From assembly GCA_030761205.1 (NCBI GenBank), contig JAULJL010000039.1, positions 3,234,001-3,298,000 on the forward strand: 64,000 nucleotides of DNA. Reading direction: 5' to 3'. Shown here one piece after another: positions 46,451 through 58,224 of the stretch. The translations under genes and the position numbers were made by a program. Numbering within the stretch: position 1 is the stretch's first letter; each line of letters begins with the position of its first letter. This DNA comes from Fremontodendron californicum (lineage: Eukaryota > Streptophyta > Magnoliopsida > Malvales > Malvaceae). Below the pieces are notes generated by a model. That model was not told where the DNA came from and made no database searches. It worked only from the letters and a program-made list of their open reading frames with translations.

Positions 46451-49400
46451 TTAGCTCAGTTTATGAATCCCATTTAAGCAATCTGAAAATGAATCAATGG
46501 CATAGACATTTAGTCCTCTTGTCCGACCAGGAGCCCCACCTTTAAGCAAGGATACATCCAGAACAATCCTGAATAAACCATCAAATGCTTACTCAAGAAC
46601 CCAAGTAAATCATGTCCTTGCCATTCATAAAACGAAAGAACGAAAAAAAAAAAAGGGAAAGAGAAAGATAAACTTACAAGTTCTTTGATGCATTTCCGAC
46701 TTCGGGAGTCTCACAATTAATGAGGATCTTATTATCGATTTTCGACACCGAATGGTTCAAAGGAAGAGCAATCCCTTTGGGTGCTGTATGAGATTTTAAA
46801 TGAATTTACTTTCCATTTGCATTAAAAAGAAAATAGAGAAAATAGTAACCACAAGGTAGCCTTCTTACATGGTTTATGGTTAGTGGGTGCACTTTCATTT
46901 AGTCCCAGGAGTTTCTATAACAAAATTAAACTCATCAGATTGGGGTATGAGAAAGAACTAATCCTCTGGAAAGGGATTACAAAAGAATTAGATGCATATG
47001 ATATGGTTCAAGGGAAAGATAAGTCACCTTAAGATTCTCGTAACAATCCTCAAGATTATCATTGTATAATATATGATCAAAGATGCCTGAGGATTTCCCT
47101 TGCTCGATTTCTGCCTCAGCATTTCGGAGGCGCTTTAGGATTTGCTCCTCTGTTTCAGTCCCCCTATTTACAACATTCTAAATATTGTAACAAAACTAGG
47201 AAAATAGTATAATGATAAATATCAAATGGACAGTTCAGATTCATCACCTTAAACGGAGCCGCTCTTCAAGTTCCCTCATTGAGGGTGGACAGATAAAGCT
47301 GAAAATGGCATCAAGAGAACTGGCCCTCACAGACTTTGCTCCTTGAACATCGATGTCAAGAATGCACCTCTATATTTAAATCAAGAGCAAAAAAGAACAC
47401 CTCAATTTTGCAGACAGATAATTTTGAAGAACAAAGTGCCCTTGACATGCATTCTAAAATATACAACCTAAAATCCAAAACCAATACCCACCATCAAGTC
47501 CAATATATCTACATGACATTATTTACAGGTCCTCAAGTTTCCTGGTGTATATGCAAGAGACATTATATATCTTTGCTACTCCCCTCACAACAATATGCAT
47601 GAGATTATTAGTAGTTCATTAATTGTAAAAAAGAGGAGCTGATGTGACTATAATTTCATGAGATCTGATATGCTATTTCATTATTCCCTTACCCTTGAAA
47701 AAAAAAAAAAGCCAATGTCCTGAACTGATTCAATTATCTATAGGGATTTAAACCACTGGCTTTCCCATGTAGCCTCCTCCAAGATGAAATTCCATTTGAT
47801 AGTCTGGAATAATGAGTATCCCATGTGCAACTTTCAGAGCATCATTAGGTATTATAACCACTATTAATAGAAGGGTTTTGCTAACGAGTGCCCTTAAGAC
47901 ACTCTTTAAGGTTAGTTAATATACTATTTATAGTAATAACATTGTATTAAATGCAATAATTGATAACTTTATTCATTATTATCAATGCCTTGAATAAAGA
48001 TATTACTATATATGGTAACCTTAAAGAATGTCCTTAGGGCACTCGTTAGCAAAATCCTTAATAGAACTGTAAAAGGCAGGATGTTTACCTTTCCCAAGTC
48101 TGCTACTGCCTCAACTGCTTCAATACTTGTTCCATAAAGATTTCCATGAACAGAAGCAAACTCAAGGAATTTCCCATCCTTTATATCTTTCTCCATTACA
48201 CTTCGCTCAGTAAAATGGTAATGAACTCCATTCTTCTCCATGCCCCTTGGTGCACGGGTTGTATGGCTGACAGAGAATCCAAACATGGATGGGAATTCCT
48301 TCATAAGCATGTTTATTAATGTCCCCTTACCAACTCCTGAAGGACCGCTGATAACAACTGGCTTCTCAGCATCACCTCTCACAACCTTACTCCAGGCAAC
48401 AACTTCAGTCCCCAAAGCCTTTTTCTGTTGCTTAACATACTTGGTGTCCACCTAACAATATTTTGAACAGATCAAACACTTTTAGGCATCAAAATATTCA
48501 GATAGTTTTTATGCAACCAAGAAGCACCGAGTTCTAGAACTATGTTGCTTCGACTCTTCATTTTTCTTGAAGTTTCCGTGTCCGACACCCGTGTCCAACG
48601 TATATCCGGACATGGGTATGGGGATATGACTCTCCAAGGATCCTCCAAATACATGAAAAAACTTTTTAAAATTGAACATACCCGTGTCGGACACATATCC
48701 GTATCCGACACTCACACCCGAGTCAGAGTAACATAGTTCTAGAATGTACAAATGCCACAAATAAATGAACTACTCTGACTGCAGAGTATGTGAAGCTCAT
48801 CCTCAATGAACCCTCGAAGGATCTTAAGTTTTCAAAATACCAACCTCAAGAAACCAAATGCAGTCATCTGGGGTGGAACCCCTAATAATAATCATTATTC
48901 GATCTTCATTCAAAAGAATGGCTGAATGGCCTTTACATGGCTTTGGTTTTGTTCCCAGCACTGTAGGAATCACCCTGAAAATATTACCAGAAACAATTAA
49001 CTTGTAATTCTAAACTGAAACCCAAAAGAAGAAACTGTGTAGCTAGAACCATAGAGCCACAAACTAACCATTTCCCTGTAGACTTGTCATAAATCTGAAC
49101 CCCAATAGATGTAGAATCATTGTTTGTGAAACCAATCACAAACTGCCAAGAGAAATCCACACAAATCCTCAATCAAAAAAGGTGATTGAACATATAAACT
49201 AACAGATAACAAACAGAGACAAACAGAATCACTTTACGACCAAAACACCAAATTAGGCATTAAATTATCATACTGTCTTGTCATCAACGTCAGTAGAGGT
49301 CTCAAAGCCTTTGGATTTTAAACCAAATCCATTTGAAAATCCATCTTGTAGATCGTCAACACAGAATGCTGGGGCTTCTCCCTGATTATCATAAACCAAA

Positions 49401-49596
49401 AACAAATCAAATCAAAATAAAAGCTACTTTTTTATCCATATTGCCAAACTGAAACTCAATTAGATTGCTAATAAAAGTCCCCTCTCTCTTTTTCTTCTTA
49501 TATTTTTTAAATAGACAAAAAAAAAAAAAAAAAAAAAAAACAATTTTCATCCAAATGAAATTAAAAAAATACATATGATGATAAATGGCTCACCAT
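46451..49596 (-). CDS. AGK: Guanylate kinase with Kelch-like N-terminal region
   Basis: Ten coding exons in transcript order: 49596-49594 (ATG only), 49381-49274, 49142-49069, 48974-48845, 48451-48089, 47369-47248, 47163-47028, 46914-46869, 46783-46678 and 46568-46451 (stop TAA). Phases and GT-AG borders fit, giving 401 aa. The enzyme makes GDP from GMP and ATP. The P-loop is residues 141-149 (GPSGVGKGT). The GMP site is at 167-185 (SHTTRAPRGMEKNGVHYHF), followed by FLEFASVHGNLYGTS and RCILDIDVQG. The lid and C-terminal kinase part include RGTETEEQILKRLRNAEAEI. Residues 38-105 form a Kelch/beta-propeller-like strand region (IGVQIYDKSTGKW), and a C-terminal extension of ~75 residues follows (KNLIVLDVS; GRTRGLNVYAIDSF). 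This matches plant cytosolic/nuclear guanylate kinases (AGK1/AGK2) in layout and length. No targeting peptide is evident. Confidence 0.94.
47873..48057. mobile_element. 185-bp Mutator-like MITE in a guanylate kinase intron
   Basis: Starts gggttttgctaacgagtg and ends cactcgttagcaaaatcc. A perfect 9-bp target duplication, ttaatagaa, lies at 47864-47872 and 48058-48066. It lies only about 30 bp inside the donor side of the intron 48088-47370. Confidence 0.94.
48540..48736 (+). mobile_element. CTATGTT hAT-like MITE, copy 8 (guanylate kinase intron)
   Basis: A 197-bp element from ctatgttgcttcgactc to gagtcagagtaacatag. A perfect 8-bp target duplication, ttctagaa, lies at 48532-48539 and 48737-48744. 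It occupies half of the 393-bp intron 48844-48452. Short frames here on both strands are MITE sequence. Confidence 0.94.
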
Positions 49597-49628
49597 GGAG
49601 AACCAATGCCTCCAATACAATAATCAGC
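49594..49628 (-). other. AGK: Guanylate kinase second exon: 5'UTR end plus ATG
   Basis: On the - strand an acceptor (ttgaccag) opens at 49628, and the exon ends with ATG directly followed by the donor gtgagc at 49593. The start codon alone is therefore split from the rest of the coding sequence. The frame continues exactly into GEAPAFCVDDLQ at 49381. The upstream acceptor is chosen by sequence only. Confidence 0.7.
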
Positions 49629-50174
49629 CTGGTCAATACACATGGAGAGATAAGAGATCAAATCAAAATAACTCATATTTCTTGGATCTATCAAACAATG
49701 TAAACTAAATGCACTGAAAAGAAGATATCATGGATTACGTTGAATCAATACAATTACATGTCAAACAAAAACCAAAAAAGGAAAAGAAAAAGGAATTGAA
49801 GGTAAAACAGAAAAAGAGAAGGTAAAAGAGAAAAAGAGAATCAATTTAGAGATGTATAACAGCAAAATCAGACTCCCAAATAAAAACTCAGATTCCAATC
49901 TAACATTACAATGCAAAACATAAAAGTATAACCAGACGGAAAAAAAGCAACAACAAAACAGAGAAACAAGCTACAAAATCAAGTTTCACTCGGTTTTTAT
50001 GTCAAATTTCAAACAACCCATGTCTCGAAAATCAGAAAAAAAAAAGGAATAAAAATTAACAAAAACCACCCAAAAATCCATGTCTTGATGCAACAACAGA
50101 ACTAAAAAACATTGAAAAAAAAAAAAGATAAAAGAAAGAGGAAGAAACAGATTGGTTAGACACCAAGTTCATAC

Positions 50175-50430
50175 CTTTGATAAGAAAACAAAACTATTTT
50201 AGAAGGGTGAAAAAAATCTAAGTCTTTATATTGGTTAGGCAGATGATATTAGCAAAAGGGTTAAATATAATAAAAGAATATGAGGGAAAAAAAAAAAAAG
50301 GTTTTGCTTCAGCTTCGTGATCTTCTTTTGGGTTATTAATTAAGGCCGAAGTATTGGGAGTTTGGATGGTGTCAAATCAAAAACAAACTTAGAATTGAAA
50401 AAAAGTGATGAAGAAGTTCGGTTGAAGAAG
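50175..50430 (-). other. AGK: Guanylate kinase first 5'UTR exon
   Basis: Pyrimidine-rich leader (cttgcaacttcttcttc) downstream of the TATA box, ending in tatcaaag at the donor gtatga (50174). The 5' end is estimated from the TATA distance. Confidence 0.6.
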
Positions 50431-50461
50431 AAGTTGCAAGAAATCTTTACGCCCATTCTCT

Positions 50462-50469
50462 CTTTTATA
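50462..50469 (-). promoter_or_regulatory. Guanylate kinase TATA box
   Basis: On the - strand tataaaag lies in a CT-rich context (ctctctcttcac just upstream), at the right distance from the 5'UTR exon. A start near 50430-50435 is predicted. Confidence 0.65.
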
Positions 50470-50499
50470 TTTGTGAAGAGAGAGGGTTTTTTTTTTTTT

Positions 50500-51559
50500 C
50501 TTGGTCGCATTCAATTCACGAAAACATGAAGACCCGGCTGGCTCTAATTTTCTTGTGAGGTGCTTGTGAAGCTTCACTTTTTTTAAAAATTAATAATAAA
50601 ATATATATATATTTTTGGACTTTTCTGTGTTGGTCTATTTTTAATGTTTTTTTTTTTTTTTTTAAAGAAAGAAAAAACAAATGTACGTAGACATAATAGT
50701 TAGTATTAGACTTGTTCATTAATTCGATCGGATGATATCGAGCTTAATTTGATTAGTAAAATATTTTGTTTATCTAAGATTAAGTTAGGTTGACAGTTTT
50801 GAAAAGTTTGAAATAATATTTTAAAAAATATTAAAAAATTTAAGTTTATACTAATATTTATATATTTTATAATTAAATTTAAATAAAAATATTTTATTAT
50901 TTATTAAATAGTGATATGAACCGATCCAAATTTAAAAAAATTATTTCAAATTTGATCTGTCCGACCTTTAGTGAGGTCTAATTAATTCTATTATCATTCT
51001 CTTTATATAAAAAAAACAAATAAGCATTCTAGTAGGGTTTGGCATATTATTATGCTTATTTTTTGGTCTAATCTATGTTATTGCTATTCACCTATATAGA
51101 TCTAATAATGAAACACATAAATGTAAAAATAAAATTATTATTTGAATTTTGGTAACAAGTAATTTAAAAATCAATTTTTAAGATTGCCATAAATATTTTT
51201 CAAATGAATTGAACTATTATATTAGTTGTTGTATGTTATAAAAATAGTTATAAATAATATCTTAATTAATTTAAAAAGTGTTTTTAGAGTATTGTTTAAG
51301 AAAATCCTTATTGATTTAGGAAAATATTAAACTTCGGTGCCTAATGATACTGGTTAAGGTGGTATTTAAAAAATCAAATATGTAATCAATGCATTTTTTT
51401 CTTGAATTTAGTGAAAATAGTGCATTAAATGCAAAAACATTTTCTTAAATAGTAATTTAAATATTCGTACCCATAAACATCTAAAAAATTAAATAGTTAT
51501 CATACATCTCTTAATAATTAATTAATTTTTATAAATTTATTTTACGGGATAGATGCCAA
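50500..51559. other. Intergenic, AT-rich
   Basis: Upstream region of the guanylate kinase gene. No conserved elements, genes or complete transposons are visible beyond short A/T runs. A short piece around 51260-51310 resembles one arm of the 185-bp Mutator-like MITE but has no partner. Confidence 0.45.
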
Positions 51560-51852
51560 TCTTAAATATAACGCTTAAATGAAAGAAAAAAATCTTGAAT
51601 TAAAATTAAATTATTATTTAATTGCAATCAATTGAACCCTCAAATATTTATTTTCATTCAATTGAACCCTCGAATTGATGGAAAATAGCCACTTGAGCCA
51701 TTTGATTCTGACGGTCCTTAATCAATTTTTATCTTATTAAAAGCTCAATTAGATGAAAATAAATGTTTATGGACTCAATTGATTGCAATAAAATGATATG
51801 AGTTTAAATAATTATTTAATTTTAGTTCAAAAGCTTTTTTACATTCAAACCT
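51560..51852. mobile_element. Foldback MITE, about 290 bp
   Basis: The left arm (aaattattatttaattgcaa, tcaattgaaccctcaaat) is mirrored by the right (ggactcaattgattgcaat, aattatttaattttagttc). No coding sequence. The target duplication is not resolved. Confidence 0.6.
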
Positions 51853-52809
51853 GTTAGCTCAAAGTGGTGACAAAATCAAGATGAGTGAATTGATTTCATG
51901 AAATTTGTTATCAAATTAAAAACAAGTTATGAGAAATTGAAAAATTAAACAAGATATACAATATAGCAAAAAGATATGCGAGTAAAGCAAGTAAAAAATG
52001 TAGAGAAAGAAGAGCAAACAAAGTAATATATAAAGGTTCGACCTTGCTCAAGGCGTTTACGTCCTATCTTCTCGGCTTCCCTTGCCGAAGTGCTAAATCC
52101 ATTAACTTTAATCTTTTACTTTTATAGAACAATATATAACCTTTACAATTTTTATCTTTTAAGACTAAGATAGTAACATCTTACCTCCTAAAGATTCTAT
52201 TCGATCCTTAATCATTCAATAGTCTCTCATCCCTCAAATCTCTTTTATTTCAAGGATTTTTTTAAAGATTTTTTTGCAAACTCTTAGGGACCTTAAAAGG
52301 TTGGTGTTTGCTACTATTTATGTACAAAATGAAAGACTAATATAAATGAATATCACAAATGAATACAATGAATTGAAAGAATTAAGCTTAAAATACGAAA
52401 GAACTTTTGTAAGCTTGAAACTAATGAAATTTTTTATTTGTTTCTTAATCCTTGGTATTTCTTGCTTTTCGAAGTATTGGAGAGTTCCTTTTATACTGAG
52501 AAATCAATTCTAGTCATTAGGAATAGAAAAGAGTTGTTGAAACAACTGGAATAAGAATGTTTGTTTCAAAATTTGGGGATTGATCCTAGGCTTCAGGGAA
52601 TCGATCCTTTTACTGTGCTATAAAGAGGGATTGATCATGTTTATAGGGGGGTCGATCCTGTCAATGTTCATTCAAAAATGTAGTTGTTAGAATCAAAGGG
52701 GATCGATCCTAGCTAAACGGTAGATTGATCCTGTTTAGGAAAGGATCGATCATTCCAATAAGGTATTGATCCTTCCTTCATAATTTTCAAAAATTAAGCA
52801 TTTTTGCTA
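51853..52809. other. Probable degenerate retroelement fragment
   Basis: Contains aaaggttcgaccttgctcaa and cggcttcccttgccgaag, of a style seen in plant copia LTRs, and several gatcgatcc words at 52590-52770. No coding domain and no paired LTR are visible. The assignment is tentative. Confidence 0.3.
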
Positions 52810-52812
52810 TGA

Positions 52813-53160
52813 CATTACAAGAGAAACATCTTTTACCGACGGAAACATTTTCGATGGAATGTGGTTGAAAATGGAAAAAAGTTTTTACGACGAAAAGTTT
52901 TGAGTTTTTTCGACGAAAATTGGTATTAGCGACGGAAATTTTCCTTTGCTAAATTCATTCACAAAAACGTTGGCAGGAAAGCCTGGACCTTCCGCTAATT
53001 TTTTTACAACGAAATATCAATCTTTTAGCGACAAAAATGTTCTTCATAAAATTTTTTTATCAAATTTTAAATAATTAAAATGGTAAATAAGTATTTTCGA
53101 CGGAATTTTCTTTGAAATACGTGTGTACTACCGTCGAAAAAAGCTCTTTCTCTTGTAGTG
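52813..53160. mobile_element. CACTA-type MITE (348 bp)
   Basis: Begins cattacaagagaaac and ends gctctttctcttgtagtg, inverted CACTA-type ends. The 3-bp target duplication is tga (52810-52812 and 53161-53163). Subterminal motifs ttttaccgacggaaa and accgtcgaaaaaagc repeat in inverted order. Confidence 0.88.
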
Positions 53161-53440
53161 TGAAAATGGTTAAATTTTCTCAAAAATAATTGGACCAATA
53201 AATATTCATTTAAAGGAAGTACTATATTTAAAACTTTATTTTTTAAACTTATTTTCAACAAAACTAATTAAAGCTTAAATTTATATATTTCAAAACTATA
53301 ATCCATTCAATGCTAACAAATACTATATAAAAACTTACAACATTGTTGTATAAAATAACTTACTTTAAAAATATATTAAAAAAATAGAAAATGGAGTAAT
53401 AAAAGGGAGCCGACTCATTTTAGGAAGATTACAAAGCTTA

Positions 53441-54855
53441 CACCACGTTTGGTTCGCTGTAATGGAATAGAGAAGGAATCGAATAGAGTATGAATATAAA
53501 TATGAATATGTATTACATAGTTTGGTTGGAATATGAATATGTATTATATAGTTTGGTTGGTTGAATGGAATAAAGGAGGAATACTATTACTTTGTTTGGT
53601 TGGTTAAAATGATGTTAAGGAATAGGTAAATAATATACACAAAAAGATTATTTTGTCCTTAACATAAATAATAATATTTTTATTTAATAAAAAACAAATT
53701 TAATTTATTGATCTCTTAAAATTATATTAAATATATTAATTTATAAAATATTTTAATAATAAAATTTCATAATATATTAAAATATTTTAATAATAATATT
53801 TTAATAATGTATTTAATAATATTTAATAATATATATAAAAAATTAATAATATATTTAATAATATATAATAATATATTAAAATATTTTAATATTTTAATAT
53901 TTTAATAATAATATTTAATAATGTTTAAAATATTTTAATAATATTTAATAATATTTTTAATAATAATTAATAATATATTAAAAATGATTTAATAATAATA
54001 TTTATTAAAATATTAAAATATTTTAATAATAATATCTAATAAGATATAAAAAATATTTTAATAATAATATATAAAATATTTTAATAATAATATTTAATAA
54101 AATATAAAATATTTTAATAATAATATTTAATAAAATCTAAAATATTTTAATAATAATATTTATTAATATTTTTAATATTAATAATATTTAATATATTTTT
54201 TAATAACATTTAATAATTTAATAAATATTTAATAATATATTAAAATATCTTAATAATAATATGTAATATATTTTTAATAATATTTAATAATATGTAATAT
54301 ATTTTAATAATAATATTTAACAATATATTAAAGTATTTTAATAATAATATTTAATAAATATATTTTAAATTATGAATATTTTTTAATAATATTTAATAAT
54401 ATATTTGAAAATGATAGTATTTTAATAATATATTTTAAAATATAAATATTTAATAATATTTAGTAATATATTTGAAAATAGTAATATTTTAATAGTATAT
54501 TTGAAAATATAAATATTTTAATAATATTAAATATTATAATGATATTAAATATTTTGTAATTTATTTAAAAATAATATTTCTCACTATTAATAGTGGGATA
54601 TATTTGGAATTTTCAAAAATATAAAAGGACAAATCTGATATAAAAATTATGATCCTATTTCATGAAATGAGGAATAGAGAAGTAATAAATTATTTTTGGG
54701 TGTTGGTCAAAAATGACTATTACAACATAATAAATAATAAAAGTGTAATAATCTATTACAAATAATAACCAAAACAATAAATCAAACCATTAAATTACTA
54801 TTCATTAAAGAATAACAGACGAATAGCATTCTTATTCCCCTAACCAAACATAGTG
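53441..54855. mobile_element. PIF/Harbinger-type MITE with a giant AT-only core
   Basis: Starts caccacgtttggttcg and ends cctaaccaaacatagtg, inverted ends. The 3-bp target duplication is tta (53438-53440 and 54856-54858), the usual target for Tourist/PIF elements. Between about 53640 and 54580 the element is almost pure A/T, built from variations of ttttaataataatatttaat. This makes it far longer than a typical Tourist MITE. Confidence 0.75.
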
Positions 54856-54903
54856 TTAGGGTTTCTTTGAGTGGGTTTAGATTCCGTCTGAGTGGGATAA
54901 TGA

Positions 54904-55082
54904 CACGTGTGCAGAAATTTAACATATACCCCTGTTTGGCAAGTTGATGATAGGAAATCTTATTCGGAATGGAAATACTTCTTGCACAGTTGCACGTGTG
55001 CAGAAATTTAACATATACCCTTGTTTGGCAAGTTGATGATAGGTAGTCTTATTCGGAATAAAAATACTTCTTGCACAGTTGC
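54904..55082. repeat. 89-bp tandem duplication
   Basis: The unit from cacgtgtgcagaaatttaac to cttcttgcacagttg occurs at 54904-54992 and again from 54993, with only a few changes. Confidence 0.92.
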
Positions 55083-57257
55083 TTTAGTTGTAATCTTGTT
55101 AGGGTATGGTTGGCAAGTTTTTATTTTTAATTTTTTTTTTATTCCAACTAAAACTATTATTCTAACGTTATCACATTTTATGTTGATTTATTATTTCGTT
55201 TGATTTTTTATATTAAATGTAAAAGTAATATTTATCATATATATTTGTCGAGAATTTTTTTATTGCGATATAATTTTGATTTATAAATGTAAATTTTTAA
55301 AAAATATATATTATTCTATTTTATTGTTATTTTTAACATTATTAACTTTTTTTTATAAAGAAAATTTATTATAACTAAGTGAATGAGTCCGAATTATAAA
55401 AGGATTGCGGCAAAGACTTTCACCACACTTTTTGTTTTCCTACAGTACACTCAATTTTAACTAAAAGATGAGGAAATAAATTGCTCTCTTAACATAAAAA
55501 GAAAAAAGGCATGATCTAAAATTCAAAACTAAGTCTAGAATATCCTCACAATGCCATCCCTTTCCAAAAGGTTGCATCTAAGATCTATGTAGTTCATTAA
55601 CATCCCTTCATTAATTTATATATGGGTCAGGTCGAGTCCAGATCTTATATTAATTAATGTTATGACTGCTTAAATTTGTTTCGATCTCAAGTATGGATAA
55701 AAATTTTATCCAGACCTAATCCGACCATATAAAATACTACCCAAACTCGCACAAATTTATACACAAAAGGATCAATAGCTCTTAAAAAAAATCGATTATT
55801 CTTAAAAAAGGGACTGATCCCTCTTAAAAAAAAAAGCAATCCCTCCTAAATATTTAAGTTACTAATAATAAAATGAGACGGGTCGAGCCAGGCCTCGGCA
55901 GAAAACACCATGCTCAAGGCTCGAATTATTTTTTAAATTGGATCTTTTTTTTTTTTTTATCTAAATCCATTTTTCGGATCTAATGTTTCTGTCCAAACCC
56001 TCTCAAATATCGTGTGAGTCTTCAAACTTAAACGGTTAGCCCGATCCTTAAATAGGTCTAACCTTCATATTAAAAAAGCAAAAGATATTTTTGAAAAATG
56101 ATATATAAAACATGTAATTGTTAATATATAACAAAATGCATGATTTTATTTCTATATAAACTAATTATCTATATAATTGGTGCTATATTTTTTTATTTGT
56201 AATCAATTATGACTTTACTTTTTACCTTTTACTTTTGATTTATAGTAGTTAGATTTTAAGAATTAAAAAGTGAACAATTGGATGCATTAATGTGTACATT
56301 ATAAATAGATCTAATGTCAATAATATAGGCTTTGTTAGATTAATACTTTTAATACTTGCTTTTTTGTTATTTGTTATTTGTGTTTTGAAAATTGTTATAA
56401 AATAAAAGGAAAACTAAAGGTAAAAAGTAATATTATAATTGATTTAAAAATAAATAAATAATTGAAATATAACATCAATTATAACATAATTAATTTATAT
56501 AAAATTAAAATCATATTGTCATTTATAAAATTTCATGTTTTGTGTACAATTCTTCAAAAATCTTCTTTAGTTTTGTATCCAAGGGCAATTTTTGCTTTTG
56601 CTTTTTTCTTTTTAAATTCAAGAAACAGAAAATAAATAATAGAAGTGCAATCAAACATAGTTTAAACTACATGCAATAGCTTTTAGAATAGATCTGTCCA
56701 AAGGCTCGATAGGTTCCGATCGATTCAAGCTGAATCTTATATAAAATTTTTAAAATACAAGTCGTATTTGAGTTTATTTTTTAATTTAAAGTATTTTATT
56801 TAATTTAATTTTAATTGTAAAATATATTTTAAAATACAAAGTATAAAAAATTTTATTTTTTAATATAACAAAAAAAAATGCCTCAAAGACCCAACCGGTT
56901 GGATCTTGAACAACAACATTTTCATTTTTTACTATTCAAATCTTACCTCCCATTCAATTCGTGAACAATTCTATCTTAGGTAAAGTAGTAGCTTTTAGTA
57001 GATTCAATTTTTTGTTAACCGAATGCAAAGTTATAATAGTATTTTTTTTCCATTTGATTTGATAAATTTGTATTAACCAATGCATTATTATATGGATTAT
57101 TATCTTATACAATGATAGTGTAGTTTTTAACTTTACAAGTGAAGTTAAAAAACTGTCACATAATTAATTTATTTTTTAAAATATCCATAAAGACATGTGA
57201 TAGTTTTTTAATTTCGCTTGTGGAGTTAAAAAATTTCACTGTCAATAATAATCTTTA
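55083..57257. other. Intergenic, nothing assignable
   Basis: AT-rich DNA with T and A runs. I see no gene, RNA gene or complete transposon. Confidence 0.45.
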
Positions 57258-58215
57258 GGGATAATGTCATGAATAACCCTTGAAGTTTATCAAATTTGTC
57301 AATATGGTACATGTACTTTAAAAATGTTCAATGTGGTACCTGAACTATCAAACCGTGTATCAATGTGGTACATTGACCTAACACTGTTAAATATAGATGA
57401 TGATGTTGCATTGACCAAACAAGTGATGACATGTGGCAGCACCTGATTTTTTAGAAATTAATATTTGAATTTTTGTAAAAAAAAAAATTTAAAAATATAT
57501 TTTTAAAAAATTAATATCTATTTTAAAAAAAAAAGTATATTAAAAATATAAAAAATATAAAATTATATTTTTAAAAATTAAATATGTTTTTATTAAAATT
57601 ATTTAAAAAATTATTTTAAAAATTAAAATAAAATAAAATATTTAACTAAAATTATTTTTAAAATATAAAATATTTTAAAATTACTTGTGAAAAAATTTGA
57701 AATATCTGAAAGTTTTTAAAAAATATTTTTAAAAATTACAAAAATCAAAATATAAAATAAAATTATTTTATTGTTTTAATTTTTTTAAATATATATTAAA
57801 AATTACAAAATTAAAATATTTATTATTTTAATTTTTGTTAAAAATATTTATTAAAATTAAAAGGTGGAGAGAAAAAAAGAAAAAAAAAATTTTAAATTAA
57901 AATAATAATTTTTTTATTATTACACGTGCCATCACTGTGTGGTGCCACGTGTAAAAGAAAAAAAATATAATTTTAATTTTTAAATTAAAATAATAATTTT
58001 TTGGGGTAATACACGTGACATCATTATATGGTGCCACGTGTCAAGTTTTTTTATTGGATACCAATGCCACGTCATCAATATTTAACGATGATTCTGACAG
58101 GTACTACAATAGCAAACGGAATGAAAACGTTAAGTACCAAAATAGACATTTTTAAAGTACATGTACCACATTGATAAATTTGATAAATTTTAGGAGCTAT
58201 TCATGACATTATCCA
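57258..58215. mobile_element. Mutator-like element with ~110-bp inverted ends
   Basis: The left end gggataatgtcatgaataac, with tcaatatggtacatgtac, is closely mirrored by the right end, gtacatgtaccacattgat with ttcatgacattatcc. Flanks taatcttta (57249-57257) and tgatcttta (58216-58224) match at 8 of 9 positions. The interior of about 750 bp is A/T-rich and noncoding, with two direct ~100-bp blocks marked by ggtgccacgtgt near 57940 and 58030. Confidence 0.85.
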
Positions 58216-58224
58216 TGATCTTTA

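Noticed and set aside
48984..49172. Separate 62-codon gene
   Set aside because: It is exon 3 of the guanylate kinase read through its flanking introns.
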